Of a stretch of DNA of 64,000 nt, positions 7,949-17,041 are shown in pieces. This DNA is from Curtobacterium sp. 458 (GTDB lineage Bacteria > Actinomycetota > Actinomycetes > Actinomycetales > Microbacteriaceae). The stretch's first letter is position 1; every line of letters starts with the position of its first letter. A program made the translations under genes and the position numbers. The DNA lies in the NCBI RefSeq assembly GCF_030406605.1, contig NZ_CP129104.1, forward strand, positions 3,424,687 to 3,488,686, given 5' to 3'. The notes beneath the pieces are model-generated. The model was given only the letters and a program-made list of their open reading frames with translations, did no database searches and was not told where the DNA came from.

Positions 7949-8448
7949 GGTGCGTCGGTCCCGACCGGCGCCGAGCCGTCGTAGGCGCAGATGGCCTGGA
8001 CCTTCTCGGCGCTCGCGCTGGACGGGTCGAAGGTGTAGCCGAGCCACTCCTTCGCCATCCGTCGCGCGACCTCGACACCGACGACCCGCTGGCCCATGCA
8101 GAGGACCTGGGCGTCGTTCGACAGGATCGAGCGCTCGACGCTGAAGGAGTCGTGCGCCGTGACCGCACGGATGCCCGGGACCTTGTTCGCGCTGATCGCG
8201 ACGCCGAGCCCGGTGCCGCAGACCAGGATCGCCCGGTCGGCCTCGCCGTTCGCGACCATGCGTGCGGCGTCGACGGCGACGTGCGGGTAGGCGGTGTGCC
8301 CGTCCGCGTCCACACCGACGTCGACCACGGAGGCGACGCGCGGGTCGGCCTCGAGGTCGCGCTTGATCGTCTCCTTGTACTCGAAGCCGGCGTCGTCGGA
8401 GCCGACGACGAGACGGAACTGCTGCGCGGGCTGCTCGGTGTCAGGCAT
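7945..8448 (-). CDS. derI: RpiB/LacAB-family isomerase, probably D-erythrulose-4-phosphate isomerase
   Basis: A 167-residue isomerase of the ribose-5-phosphate isomerase B family. Family features visible: [13 protein letters not shown] near the N-terminus (the GSDHAG position, with D for H), [20 protein letters not shown] containing the catalytic Cys, and [20 protein letters not shown]. In erythritol/threitol/apionate routes RpiB homologues (DerI/EryI) make D-erythrose-4-phosphate. The ATG at 8448 overlaps the end of the kinase gene by 8 bases. The change of His to Asp in the first motif distinguishes it from pentose enzymes. Confidence 0.8.
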   Translation of the reverse strand: MPDTEQPAQQFRLVVGSDDAGFEYKETIKRDLEADPRVASVVDVGVDADGHTAYPHVAVDAARMVANGEADRAILVCGTGLGVAISANKVPGIRAVTAHDSFSVERSILSNDAQVLCMGQRVVGVEVARRMAKEWLGYTFDPSSASAEKVQAICAYDGSAPVGTDAP

Positions 8449-10177
8449 GCTGCTCTTCCTTCTGCGGGGTGAGGGTCGCGAGGACCGCTGCGGTGATGAG
8501 GGCGAACGAGATCGCGCCGGCGTCCGGCGTACCGACCGCGTCCTCGCCGTGCGTGCGGGCGCGGCCCTTGCGCGGGAGGAGGTCGGCGGTCGCGCTGGCG
8601 GCCGCGCTGGCCGCTGCCGAGGCGGCCGACCAGGCGGTGACGAGGTCGTCCCCCGCCCGGACCCGCGCGGACAGCACGTCGTCGAACGGTACGAGGGCGT
8701 CGACCATCGTCTTGTCGCCGACGACGGCGCCGAAGGCCAGGACCGCCTCCGCGGCGGCGTGCACTGCGTCCGCGACGGTGGCGGCGGACGGACGCGACTC
8801 GTCCCCGACCACGCGACCCAGTGCCTCCAGGGCGGCTCCCCAGATCGCACCGGACGTGCCGCCGGCCTTGTCGGACCAGGCGTCCCCGGCGATCGCGAGG
8901 AGGCCACCGGCTCCGGCGCCGCGCTCGACGGCGCCGCGCGCCGCGGCAGCCGCTGCGGTGGAGCCGCGCTGCATCCCGATGCCGTGGTCGCCGTCGCCCG
9001 CGACGGCGTCGATGCGCCCGAGTTCGTCGACGTGGTCGTCGACGGTCGCACGGACCGCGTCGATCGCGCGGGCCACGACCGCCGCCGAGCGACGGGACGC
9101 CTCGGAGCCGACGGTGACCGGGGCCAGGGTGCCGGCGACGAGTTCCTGCTCGGACACCGGCTCGGCCGGCACGGCTCCGCCCTTCCGGTACGCGGGGCTG
9201 TCGGCGGGCGCTGCCCAGAGGTGCTCGAGTTCGTCGTCGAGCCAGAGGAGCGTCAACGAGACGCCGGCCATGTCGAAGCTCGTGACGAGTTCGCCGACCT
9301 CGGGCTCGACGACGACCGCTCCGGCCGCCTCGAGCAGACGGACGACGCTGCCGAAGACGACGAACAGCTCCTCGTACTTGACGCTGCCGAGGCCGTTGAG
9401 GATCGGCACGACCCGGGCACCGTCCGGCACGACGCCGGTCGGGAGCTCGGTGAGCAGGCGGTCGACGAGCAACTCCGCGAGACCGGCCGCGCTCGGGACG
9501 TCCGCCTCCGCGATGCCCCGCTCGCCGTGGATGCCCATGCCGATCGCCATGCGCCCCTCCGGGACCGTGAAGAGCGGTTCGTCGGCGCCCGGGAGCGAGC
9601 AGCCGGAGAAGGCGACACCGAAGCTCCGCGTCCGGTCGTTCGCGCGCTCGGCGAGGGTGGCGACGGCGTCGAGGTCGTCCCCGCGCTCGGCCGCGGCGCC
9701 GGCGACCTTGAACACGCAGAGGTCCCCGGCGATCCCGCGACGCTCGTGCGCCCGGTCCGCCGGTGCACTGGCGACGTCGTCGGTCACCCGGACCGTGCGG
9801 ACGGGGATGCCCCGCGCCTCGAGGGTCCGGGCGGCGGCGTCGAAGTTCAGCACGTCGCCGGCGTAGTTGCCGTAGGAGAGGAGGACTCCCCCGCCGTGGT
9901 CGACGGCGGCCGCCACCGCGGTGACCTGCTGGGCACTCGGGCTGGCGAAGAGGTTCCCCATCGCCGCGCCCGCCGCGAGGCCGTGCCCCACGAGGCCGCC
10001 GAACGCCGGGTAGTGACCGGAGCCACCGCCGACGACGAGGGCGACGGTGCCGTCGGGGCTCGTGGTGGCGCGGGCGACCCCGCCGTGCACCTTCCGGACC
10101 CGCGCCCGGTTCGCGGCGACGAACCCGTCCACCATCTCGTCGGCGAAGTCCGCCGGGTCGTTGTACAGCCGGGTCAT
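8441..10177 (-). CDS. lerK: Dihydroxyacetone kinase family protein, probably L-erythrulose kinase
   Basis: A 578-residue single-chain, ATP-dependent DhaK-DhaL kinase. The DhaK half (about 1-330) has [19 protein letters not shown] and the covalent-substrate His in GMGIHGERG. The DhaL half (about 370-578) has the Mg-ADP binding [13 protein letters not shown] and the C-terminal signature [18 protein letters not shown]. LerK enzymes of this architecture phosphorylate L-erythrulose at C1. Neighbouring LerI and DerI homologues support this over glycerone or triose kinase. It overlaps the permease gene upstream (ATGA at 10174) and derI downstream. Confidence 0.82.
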   Translation of the reverse strand: MTRLYNDPADFADEMVDGFVAANRARVRKVHGGVARATTSPDGTVALVVGGGSGHYPAFGGLVGHGLAAGAAMGNLFASPSAQQVTAVAAAVDHGGGVLLSYGNYAGDVLNFDAAARTLEARGIPVRTVRVTDDVASAPADRAHERRGIAGDLCVFKVAGAAAERGDDLDAVATLAERANDRTRSFGVAFSGCSLPGADEPLFTVPEGRMAIGMGIHGERGIAEADVPSAAGLAELLVDRLLTELPTGVVPDGARVVPILNGLGSVKYEELFVVFGSVVRLLEAAGAVVVEPEVGELVTSFDMAGVSLTLLWLDDELEHLWAAPADSPAYRKGGAVPAEPVSEQELVAGTLAPVTVGSEASRRSAAVVARAIDAVRATVDDHVDELGRIDAVAGDGDHGIGMQRGSTAAAAAARGAVERGAGAGGLLAIAGDAWSDKAGGTSGAIWGAALEALGRVVGDESRPSAATVADAVHAAAEAVLAFGAVVGDKTMVDALVPFDDVLSARVRAGDDLVTAWSAASAAASAAASATADLLPRKGRARTHGEDAVGTPDAGAISFALITAAVLATLTPQKEEQHA

Positions 10178-11556
10178 GCGCGGGTCTCCGCCCGCTCGGA
10201 CTCGACCGTGCGGATGCTGCCGGTCAGCTCGCCCTTGCTGCGGCGGGCGAGCACGACCATGAGCACGCTCGACAGCAGCATGAAGAACCCGACCACGAAC
10301 ATCGGGAGCTGGTAGCCGCCCGTGGCGTCCTTGAGCGCACCCGTGATGTACGGCGCGGCGAACCCGCCGAGGTTGCCGAGCGTGTTGATGAGCGCGACAC
10401 CCGCCGCGGCCGCCGCACCGGAGAGGAACCGGGTCGGCATGGTCCAGAAGTTCGGGAGGGCGGCGAAGATCGCGCAGGCGGTGACCGCGATGACGGCGAC
10501 GGTGGCCGCCGGCGAGTTCATGTAGAGCGCGACGGGGATCGACAGGCCGCCGACGAGGGCCGGGACCGCGATGTGCCAGACCTGCACGCCGCGGCGGAAC
10601 GCGTCACGGGACCAGAAGTAGAGGACCACCGCGGCGGGGAGGTACGGGATGGCCGTGATGAGGCCCTTCTGGAACAGGTCGAACGTGGTGCCGAACTGCT
10701 GCTGGAAGCCGTCGATGATCGTGGGGAGGAAGAAGCTCAGCGCGTAGAGGCCGTAGATGAAGCCGAAGTAGACGCCGGCGAGCATCCAGACCCGGCCGGA
10801 CCCGAAGGCTGCCTTGAGACCGCCCTTCGCGCCGTGCCCGTCCTGCTTGTCCTTGTTCTCCGCTGCGAGCGCGCCCTCGAGCCAGGTCTTCTCGTCCTCG
10901 TCGAGCCACTTCGCCTGGGACGGCTTGTCCTTGAGCACGACGAGGCAGAGGAGGCCGACGATGATCGCGGGGATGGAGACGCAGAGGAACATGAAGCGCC
11001 AGCCCTCGAGGCCGCCGAGCAGTCCCTCGTGGGTCATCAGCCAGCCGGCGAGCGGCGACCCGATGACACTGGTGAGCGGCTGCGCCAGGTAGAACAGCGC
11101 GAGCATCTTGCCGCGGTGACGTGCGGGGACCCAGGTCGAGAGGAACAGGATCGCGCCCGGGAAGAACCCCGCTTCGGCGACACCGAGCAGGAAGCGGAGG
11201 CCGACGAGCTGCGGGTAGTTCTGCACCCACGTGAAGAGCAGCGAGACGATGCCCCACGTGATCATGATGCGGGCGAGCCACACGCGGGCGCCGAACTTGT
11301 GGAGCGCCAGGTTCGACGGGACCTCGAGCACGAGGTAGCCGATGAAGAAGACCCCGGACGCGAACCCGAACTGCGCCGCCGTCAGACCGAGGTCGGCCTC
11401 GAGACCGTTCGGGGCGGCGAACGAGATCGCGGTGCGGTCGAGGAAGTTGATGAAGAACATCAGCGCCACGAAGGGCACGATGCGTGTCGCGATCTTGCGG
11501 ATGGCCGATCGTTCGACCGCCGAGGTCGGGATGCCTCGGGTCGCGGGGATGTCCAC
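10174..11556 (-). CDS. MFS permease, anion:cation symporter type, probably for apionate
   Basis: A 460-residue, 12-helix major facilitator protein. It begins with a cytoplasmic segment and FVALMFFINFLDRTAISFA (the D-R-T of helix 1), then GVFFIGYLVLEVPSNLAL and the motif EAGFFPGAILFLSTWVP typical of the ACS/phthalate permease family, which carries organic acids. The GTG at 11556 is chosen for AGGAG upstream; a longer frame to 11655 starts in the promoter. First gene of the apionate operon. A TTGACA inside the palindrome at 11659-11672 (read on the minus strand) is a plausible -35. The substrate is inferred. Confidence 0.8.
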   Translation of the reverse strand: MDIPATRGIPTSAVERSAIRKIATRIVPFVALMFFINFLDRTAISFAAPNGLEADLGLTAAQFGFASGVFFIGYLVLEVPSNLALHKFGARVWLARIMITWGIVSLLFTWVQNYPQLVGLRFLLGVAEAGFFPGAILFLSTWVPARHRGKMLALFYLAQPLTSVIGSPLAGWLMTHEGLLGGLEGWRFMFLCVSIPAIIVGLLCLVVLKDKPSQAKWLDEDEKTWLEGALAAENKDKQDGHGAKGGLKAAFGSGRVWMLAGVYFGFIYGLYALSFFLPTIIDGFQQQFGTTFDLFQKGLITAIPYLPAAVVLYFWSRDAFRRGVQVWHIAVPALVGGLSIPVALYMNSPAATVAVIAVTACAIFAALPNFWTMPTRFLSGAAAAAGVALINTLGNLGGFAAPYITGALKDATGGYQLPMFVVGFFMLLSSVLMVVLARRSKGELTGSIRTVESERAETRA

Positions 11557-11658
11557 GGTGACTCCTGCTCTGGGGGGATGGTTCGGACGCTCCTGCGCGC
11601 CGGGTCCTGCGGGCGCCGCTGTGCGCCGGGGTCCAGTGTGGGCGCTCACCCGCAACTT

Positions 11659-11672
11659 GTCAACCGGTTGAC
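11659..11672. promoter_or_regulatory. Perfect FadR/FCD-type operator before the apionate operon
   Basis: GTCAACCGGTTGAC is a perfect 14-bp palindrome, 103 bases upstream of the permease start. On the minus strand TTGACA overlaps its edge and CACACT lies 17 bases further on, so bound repressor would block a -35/-10 pair. The core AACCGGTTGAC recurs at 11748-11758. Confidence 0.65.
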
Positions 11673-11747
11673 CATGCTACGCGGTCGGAGGGTCGACAGA
11701 GCACGCGGACAGCCACCGCGACCCCCGGCCCGGCGCGGGCGAGCGGG

Positions 11748-11758
11748 AACCGGTTGAC
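11748..11758. promoter_or_regulatory. Second AACCGGTTGAC operator before the GntR gene
   Basis: AACCGGTTGAC repeats 11 bases of the palindrome at 11659-11672, with one arm intact. It is 20 bases upstream of the regulator ATG. TACGCT at 11766-11771 would be a -10 for a leaderless transcript. The pair suggests the regulator controls both itself and the divergent operon. Confidence 0.55.
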
Positions 11759-11777
11759 CGACCGGTACGCTCGCCCC

Positions 11778-12536
11778 ATGCCCGCGTTCAGTGAGAACGA
11801 CCCGCTCAACATCCGCCTCGAACTCGAGTCGGTGCCGGCCGGGTCCCCCGCCTCCGAGGTCGCGCGGCAGCTCGTGTCCCTGCTGACCGCGGGTGACCTG
11901 GCGCCCGGCTCCCGGCTGCCGTCCGAGCGGGTGCTCTCCGAGCGCCTCGGTGTCGGCCGGTCCGCCGTGCGGGAAGCCCTCGCGGCGCTGGAGATCCTCG
12001 GCATCGTGCAGATCCGACCGGGATCGGGCACCTACCTGCGTGGCGGCACCTCGGACCTGCTGCCCACGACGCTCTCGTGGGGGCTCATGCTCGCCTCGAA
12101 CCGGACACGGGAACTGCTCGAGGTGCGGTCCTCGCTCGAGCGGACGGCGGCGATCCTCGCGGCGCAGCGGGCCACCCCGGAGCAGCTCGACGAGCTGCAG
12201 ACCTACCTCGACCGCCAGCAGGAGTCACTCGACGACCCGGACGCGTTCATCGATGCCGACGTCCGGTTCCACGTCCTCATGGCCCGGGCCGCGGGGAACG
12301 ACGTGCTCGCGGACCTGCTGCAGAGCCTCCGGTCGATGCTGAGCGTCTGGGTCGGTCGACGGGTGCGCACGCGGCAGGCGACCGAGGCCGCGTACGACGA
12401 GCACCGGGCGATCCTCGCTGCCCTGCGCGCCGGGGACGTCGCGGCGACGCAGCGGGCGATGGACGAGCACATGGCCACGGCGAGCGCCCGCATCGAGAAC
12501 GCCGAGCCCGTCCCGGCGGAGGCCGACGCCAGCTGA
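11778..12536 (+). CDS. FadR-type GntR regulator (FCD domain), likely repressor of the apionate operon
   Basis: A 252-residue regulator. The N-terminal winged helix (about 25-90) has RLPSERVLSERLGVGRSAVR and LEILGIVQIRPGSGTYL. The FCD ligand domain (about 100-230) shows the usual metal-binding pattern with DADVRFHVLMARAAGN and DEHRAILAALRAGD followed by MDEHM. The ATG at 11778 is used; a TTG further upstream at 11754 lies inside the operator. Divergent arrangement and the paired operators imply control of the permease/lerK/derI/lerI/oiaC/apnO genes. The effector is probably a pathway acid or sugar phosphate. Confidence 0.88.
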   Translation: MPAFSENDPLNIRLELESVPAGSPASEVARQLVSLLTAGDLAPGSRLPSERVLSERLGVGRSAVREALAALEILGIVQIRPGSGTYLRGGTSDLLPTTLSWGLMLASNRTRELLEVRSSLERTAAILAAQRATPEQLDELQTYLDRQQESLDDPDAFIDADVRFHVLMARAAGNDVLADLLQSLRSMLSVWVGRRVRTRQATEAAYDEHRAILAALRAGDVAATQRAMDEHMATASARIENAEPVPAEADAS

Positions 12537-12561
12537 TCCGGAGCGGAGCGGCGGCGGAGGC

Positions 12562-12578
12562 GTTGCCGTCCCGGCAAC
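12562..12578 (+). terminator. Possible weak terminator hairpin
   Basis: GTTGCCG pairs with CGGCAAC around a TCC loop, 26 bases after the GntR stop and before the methyltransferase start. No T-run follows, so it may be an attenuator or chance. Confidence 0.3.
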
Positions 12579-12619
12579 ACCGCTTGCGGTCGACGGCGTC
12601 GGTCGGCTGGAGTACCCCC

Positions 12620-13267
12620 GTGCACCTCCACGACGACCCCACGTCCGACACCGACGCCCGCTCCTGGTGGGAGGCCCGGTACGCCGAGCGCGACGGCATC
12701 TGGTCGGGCCGGGTCAACGCCGTGCTCGCCTCGGTGGCGGCGGGACTCCCGGTCGGTCGGGCGCTCGACCTCGGCTGCGGTGAGGGCGGCGACGTCGTCT
12801 GGCTCGCCGAGCGCGGGTGGTCGGTGGTCGGGGTCGACCTGTCCGTGACCGCGCTGACCCGGGCCTCGGCGGCGGCCGTCGCGGCCGGGGTCGAGGAACG
12901 GACGGCGTTCGTCGCGGCGGACCTCGCGTCGTGGGAGACCGACGGACGGTTCGACCTCGTGACGGCGTCGTTCCTGCAGTCGTGGCCGGTCGAGATCCCG
13001 CGCGTGGCGATCCTCCGTCGGGCGGCCGGGTTCGTCGCACCGGGCGGGTACCTGCTCGTCACCGCGCACGCCGCTCCCCCGCACGGCGACCTGCCCGAGG
13101 AGCTCCGCGGGTACCGGTTCCCGTCGCCGTCGGACGACCTCGCGGCGCTCGGGCTCGACGACCGGTGGGAGGTCCTCGAGGCCGCCGGACGCCCGCGGAC
13201 CGCGACGACCCCGGACGGCCACGAGCACCACACCGTCGACGGCGTCGTGCTCGTCCGGCGACGTTGA
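12620..13267 (+). CDS. Class I SAM-dependent methyltransferase
   Basis: A 215-residue methyltransferase with motif I ALDLGCGEGGDVVWLAERG (about residues 47-65), the acidic end of beta 2 in VVGVDLS, motif II near VAADLASWETD and motif IV-like RFDLVTASFLQSW. The N-terminal WWEARYAERDGIWSGR is typical of TehB/thiopurine-methyltransferase-like small-molecule enzymes. The GTG at 12620 has GGAG upstream; the frame remains open upstream but overlaps the GntR gene. Substrate unknown. It sits in the same direction after the GntR gene but is probably unrelated to apionate use. Confidence 0.8.
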   Translation: MHLHDDPTSDTDARSWWEARYAERDGIWSGRVNAVLASVAAGLPVGRALDLGCGEGGDVVWLAERGWSVVGVDLSVTALTRASAAAVAAGVEERTAFVAADLASWETDGRFDLVTASFLQSWPVEIPRVAILRRAAGFVAPGGYLLVTAHAAPPHGDLPEELRGYRFPSPSDDLAALGLDDRWEVLEAAGRPRTATTPDGHEHHTVDGVVLVRRR

Positions 13268-13279
13268 GCGCGGGTCGCG

Positions 13280-14209
13280 TCAGCGCGGCAGCGGCCGCGG
13301 CAGCGGCACCTCGGCGGCGAAGGCCCGGACGACCCGGTCCACGACCTCCGGCGCCGGCGCGTCCCACACGGCCTGGTTGAAGATCTCGACCTCCACGTCC
13401 CCGGTCCACCCGGCCGCCGTCACGGCAGCGGTCACCGGCCCGAAGTCGACGTGCCCCTCACCCATCACCCCGCGGGAGAGCAGCGGGTCGGCGGCGATCG
13501 GGGTCGTCCAGTCGCACACCTGGAACGACGCGATGCGGCCGGCGGCCCCCGCGCGTGCGACCGACGTCTCGAGCGCCGGGTCCCACCACACGTGGAACGT
13601 GTCGACGACGACCCCGACCGCGGCGGCCGGGAACGGCGCGGCGAGGTCGAGCGCCTGCGCGAGCGTCGACACCACGGCACGGTCGGCGCAGTACATCGGG
13701 TGCAGCGGTTCGACGGCGAGCCGGACCCCGGCGTCGAGCGCGTGCGGCACGAGGGCCGCGAGCGCGTCGGACACGCGGGACCGGGCGCCGACGAGGTCCT
13801 TCGAGCCGTCCGGCAGGCCGCCGGCGACGAGCACGAGGACGGGCGCGGACCCGGGTGCCCCGGCAGCGGCGAGCGCGGCGGTCTCGTCGATCGCCCGGCG
13901 GGTGTCGTCGAGCGCTGCGGTGCGTCCGGCGCCGTCCGGGATCGTGAAGAACCCGCCGCGGCAGTGCGACGACACCCGGAGTCCGGAGTCGGCCACGATG
14001 CGGACGGCCTCGGCGAGCCCGACGGCGGCGACCGGCTCTCGCCAGGTGCCGATCGCCCCGACACCGGCGGCCGACACGACGTCGAGCGCCTCGGGGAGGG
14101 TCGCGTACTTGACGGTCGCCTGGTTGATCGAGAGCCGCGGGTGCGGCGCGGCGGTCGTCGGCGCGTCCACGGTGTCGGCGGGCGTGGCGAGCCGGCCCCC
14201 GGCTGTCAC
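13280..14209 (-). CDS. Sugar phosphate isomerase/epimerase (TIM barrel)
   Basis: A 309-residue xylose-isomerase-like TIM barrel. Elements seen: RLSINQATVKYATLPEAL at the first strand, the metal Glu in LAVEPLHPMYC, Asp in VGVVVDTFHVWWDP, His/Asp around SFQVCDW, and Glu in DVEVEIF near the end. The GTG at 14209 overlaps the preceding TGA (GTGA), fixing the start. It is the last gene of a three-gene operon with the DUF993 and Gfo/Idh genes, a set that recurs in actinobacteria and is probably used to take an unusual sugar or cyclitol apart. Confidence 0.82.
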   Translation of the reverse strand: MTAGGRLATPADTVDAPTTAAPHPRLSINQATVKYATLPEALDVVSAAGVGAIGTWREPVAAVGLAEAVRIVADSGLRVSSHCRGGFFTIPDGAGRTAALDDTRRAIDETAALAAAGAPGSAPVLVLVAGGLPDGSKDLVGARSRVSDALAALVPHALDAGVRLAVEPLHPMYCADRAVVSTLAQALDLAAPFPAAAVGVVVDTFHVWWDPALETSVARAGAAGRIASFQVCDWTTPIAADPLLSRGVMGEGHVDFGPVTAAVTAAGWTGDVEVEIFNQAVWDAPAPEVVDRVVRAFAAEVPLPRPLPR

Positions 14210-15513
14210 GCGACCACCCCGGCGAGGTGTGCTGCGTCGGGAGCCGAGCCGTGCCTCCCGGCCGACGCGGCCGACGACGACGCCGACGAGACCGACGACG
14301 ACGTCGACGGCGCCGCGACCCCTGCCAGCGCGAGCAGGTCGTGCCAGCGCTGGGCTGCGAGGGCGGGGTCCTCGAGGGCGCCGCCCGCGTTCGCGAGCCG
14401 GACCGTCTCGGACAGGTGCGGCAGCGAGCGGCCCGCGTGCAGCCCGCCGACCATCGTGAAGGCGGGCTGGTGGCCGTTCAGCCAGGCGAGGAAGGCGATG
14501 CCGGTCTTGTAGTGCCACACGGGTGCGCTGAAGACGTGGCGCGAGAGCGCCTCGGTCGGGCCGAGCAGGGCGCGGAACGCCGTCTCGTCGGGCAGGGCCT
14601 GCACGGCGGCCGAGGCGACGGGACCGAGCGCCGCGAAGGCGCCGAGCAGGGCGTCGGAGTGGTGCGTGCCGTCACCGGCGATGAGGTCGACGTAGTGGTG
14701 GTCGTCGCCGGTGAACATCCGGACGCCCTCGGGGAGGCGCGCACGGAGGTCCGTCTCCGCGCGGGCGTCGAGGAGGCTCATCTTGATGCCGCTGACGCGG
14801 TCGCCGGCCTCGCCCATGACGGCGAGGACGGTGTCCGCGCCGGTCGCGCCGCCGTCGGCCCGGCCGGCGGTCGCGCCGAAGTAGCCCGCGAGCGCCGGGT
14901 CGAACGCCTCGCCGAGCCAGTGCAGCACGACCGGGGCGGACGCCCGCGAGAGGACCGCCGCGTACACGCGCCGGTAGGTCGCGGCGGGGTCGGAGTCGCT
15001 GCGTGCGAGGCGTGCGAGGTGTCGGCTGGCCATGAGGACGACCCCCGCGCCGGCGTCCTCGGCGTGGTGGAGCTGTCCGACGTAGGCGTCGACGACCTGC
15101 TGCTCGGTGGCCGGCGCGTCGGGGAGGTCGTCGGTGTTCACCCCGACGACGAGCCGGCCGTCGACGGACTGCGCCTCGCGGGCACTGCGGGTGACCAGCT
15201 CGCGGGTCGCCGCAGGATCGAGGCCCATGTTCCGCTGCGCCGTGTCCATGGCGTCGGCCACGCCGAGCCCCCACGACCAGAGGTGGTGCCGGAAGGCGAG
15301 GGTGGCGTCCCAGTCGAGGTCGGCCGGGGCTCCGGGGGTGTTGTCCGCGGCGGCGCGCGGGACCACGTGCGCGGCGGCGTACACGACGCGTTCGGTCAGC
15401 GGCGCCGTCGGCTTCGCGGCCGGCTGCACGGCCGCGAGCGGCTCGCGCAGCGGCTCCGTGGTGACGGAGCCGTCGGCGGCGAGGAGCGTCAGCTGGTCGG
15501 GGCGGGCGGTCAT
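14206..15513 (-). CDS. DUF993 dihydrodipicolinate synthase-like protein
   Basis: A 435-residue protein of the DUF993 family, annotated as dihydrodipicolinate synthase-related TIM barrels and likely a Schiff-base aldolase or lyase. Recognisable parts are YAAAHVVPRAAADNTPG, FRHHLWSWGLGVADAMDTAQ, RLVVGVNTDDLPDA, VLHWLGEAFDP and the probable Lys-bearing GDRVSGIKMSLLDA. The final 40 residues are a low-complexity Ser/Ala tail. The ATG at 15513 overlaps the previous stop (ATGA). It lies between a Gfo/Idh oxidoreductase and a sugar isomerase, suggesting oxidation, cleavage and isomerisation steps of one pathway. Confidence 0.8.
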   Translation of the reverse strand: MTARPDQLTLLAADGSVTTEPLREPLAAVQPAAKPTAPLTERVVYAAAHVVPRAAADNTPGAPADLDWDATLAFRHHLWSWGLGVADAMDTAQRNMGLDPAATRELVTRSAREAQSVDGRLVVGVNTDDLPDAPATEQQVVDAYVGQLHHAEDAGAGVVLMASRHLARLARSDSDPAATYRRVYAAVLSRASAPVVLHWLGEAFDPALAGYFGATAGRADGGATGADTVLAVMGEAGDRVSGIKMSLLDARAETDLRARLPEGVRMFTGDDHHYVDLIAGDGTHHSDALLGAFAALGPVASAAVQALPDETAFRALLGPTEALSRHVFSAPVWHYKTGIAFLAWLNGHQPAFTMVGGLHAGRSLPHLSETVRLANAGGALEDPALAAQRWHDLLALAGVAAPSTSSSVSSASSSAASAGRHGSAPDAAHLAGVVA

Positions 15514-16754
15514 GCGCTGACGGCCTCGACGTCGGCGGTCTGTGCCGCGGCGGGCTGCGCCGTGTCCGTCTCGGCGTCGGCCTGGAGGCACGACTCGGCC
15601 GGGGTGCGCAGGTCCAGCTCCGGCAGGTCGATGCGTCGACCCTCGGCGCTGGACCGCAGACCGGCCTCGGCGAGCGCCACCCCGCGGGCGCCGGAGAGCA
15701 GGTCGTACCGGTGCGGCCGTCCGGCGACGAGGTCGCGGACGAAGTCCTCCCACTGGGCACGGAAGCCGTTGCCGTACTCCTCGTCGGGGACCTCGAGCCA
15801 CTGCCCGCGGTAGTCGCGCTCGTCGCGGAGGTCCGGGTTCCAGACCGGCTTCGGGGTGGCGGTGCGCGGCTGGATCCGGCAGCCGAACAGCCCGACGACC
15901 GCGCTGCCGAGGGTGCCGTCGACCTGGAACTCGACGAGTTCGTCACGGTCGACGCGCACGGCCCAGCTCGAGTTGATCTGCGCGATGACGCCCCCGGCGA
16001 GGTCGAACACCCCGTACGCGGCGTCGTCGGCGGTGGCGGCGTAGGGACGACCCTGCTCGTCGGAGCGCTGCTCGACGTGGGTCACCGCCCGGGCGTAGAC
16101 GGACTCGACGCGACCGAAGAGCTGCTCGAGGACGTAGTTCCAGTGCGGGAACATGTCGACGACGATGCCGCCGCCGTCCTCCTTGCGGTAGTTCCAGCTC
16201 GGGCGCTGCGCGGCCTGCCAGTCCCCCTCGAACACCCAGTAGCCGAACTCGCCCCGGACGCTGAGGACGCGGCCGAAGAACCCGGAGTCGATCAGCCGGC
16301 GGAGCTTCCGGAGGCCCGGCAGGTACAGCTTGTCGTGCACGACGCCGTTCGCGACCCCGGCGTCGGCGGCGGCCTGGGCGAGTTCGAGGGCCTCGGCGGA
16401 GGTCTCGGCGGTCGGCTTCTCAGTGTAGACGGCCTTCCCGGCGGCGATGGCCTTGCGGAGGGCTCCGGCACGGGCGCTCGTCACGGCGAAGTCGGCGAAC
16501 ACGTGCCAGCGGGGGTCGGCGAGCGCGGCGTCGAGGTCGGTCGTCCAGTGCTCGAGGCCGTGGCGCGTGGCGATCTCCTCGAGCTTGGCGGCGTTGCGCC
16601 CGACGAGGATCGGTTCGAGCTGCACGCGGGTGCCGTCGGGCAGGAGCACGCCGCCCTCCTCGCGGATGGCGAGCACCGAGCGGACGAGGTGCTGGCGGTA
16701 CCCCATGCGTCCCGTGACGCCGTGCATGATGATGCCGATCGTGCGTGTGGTCAT
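15510..16754 (-). CDS. Gfo/Idh/MocA-family oxidoreductase
   Basis: A 414-residue NAD(P)-dependent sugar or cyclitol dehydrogenase. The N-terminal Rossmann fold is unusual, with GIIMHGVTGRMGYRQHL near the start; the catalytic EKP motif is present in KAVYTEKPTAETS. The C-terminal domain has GGGIVVDMFPHWNYVLEQL with Asp/His typical of the family. ATG at 16754 follows AAGGGAG. First gene of the operon, 40 bases downstream of a LacI-type operator at 16795-16808. It is annotated in related genomes only as an oxidoreductase; substrate unknown. Confidence 0.85.
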   Translation of the reverse strand: MTTRTIGIIMHGVTGRMGYRQHLVRSVLAIREEGGVLLPDGTRVQLEPILVGRNAAKLEEIATRHGLEHWTTDLDAALADPRWHVFADFAVTSARAGALRKAIAAGKAVYTEKPTAETSAEALELAQAAADAGVANGVVHDKLYLPGLRKLRRLIDSGFFGRVLSVRGEFGYWVFEGDWQAAQRPSWNYRKEDGGGIVVDMFPHWNYVLEQLFGRVESVYARAVTHVEQRSDEQGRPYAATADDAAYGVFDLAGGVIAQINSSWAVRVDRDELVEFQVDGTLGSAVVGLFGCRIQPRTATPKPVWNPDLRDERDYRGQWLEVPDEEYGNGFRAQWEDFVRDLVAGRPHRYDLLSGARGVALAEAGLRSSAEGRRIDLPELDLRTPAESCLQADAETDTAQPAAAQTADVEAVSA

Positions 16755-16794
16755 CGCGTGCTCCCTTGCTCGCCGTGGCCGCCTCCACCGTTAC

Positions 16795-16808
16795 GGAAAG
16801 CGCTTGCC
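16795..16808. promoter_or_regulatory. LacI-type operator before the Gfo/Idh operon
   Basis: GGAAAGCGCTTGCC contains the AAGCGCTT core of LacI/GalR-family sites. An almost identical copy stands at 18186-18200 upstream of the ABC importer, and the LacI gene lies between them. The remaining intergenic sequence (16809-17041) holds nothing I recognise. Confidence 0.7.
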
Positions 16809-17041
16809 AGGCACCGTACACCACGGCTCGAGCGCTCCGCAGCCCCTCGAACACGAATCGCACATGCTCGGGGCGGAGGGCAGCGTGCCGGACTCCGCAG
16901 CCTCCACGGCGGTCGCGACTCCCCGCCTGTGCCGATCGATCGGTCACGAACGGTCGTTCTCCCGACCGCCGGACGACGATTCGCGACCGCCCGACGGTCG
17001 AGCGCGGGCGAGTCGCGGCAGGGCGGACGGCGCGCCGCGGA

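Noticed and set aside
13280..14518. Longer start (14518) for the sugar isomerase gene
   Set aside because: The extra N-terminus lies antiphase within the DUF993 gene and is Arg/Ala-rich; the GTGA overlap at 14206-14209 gives a natural start.
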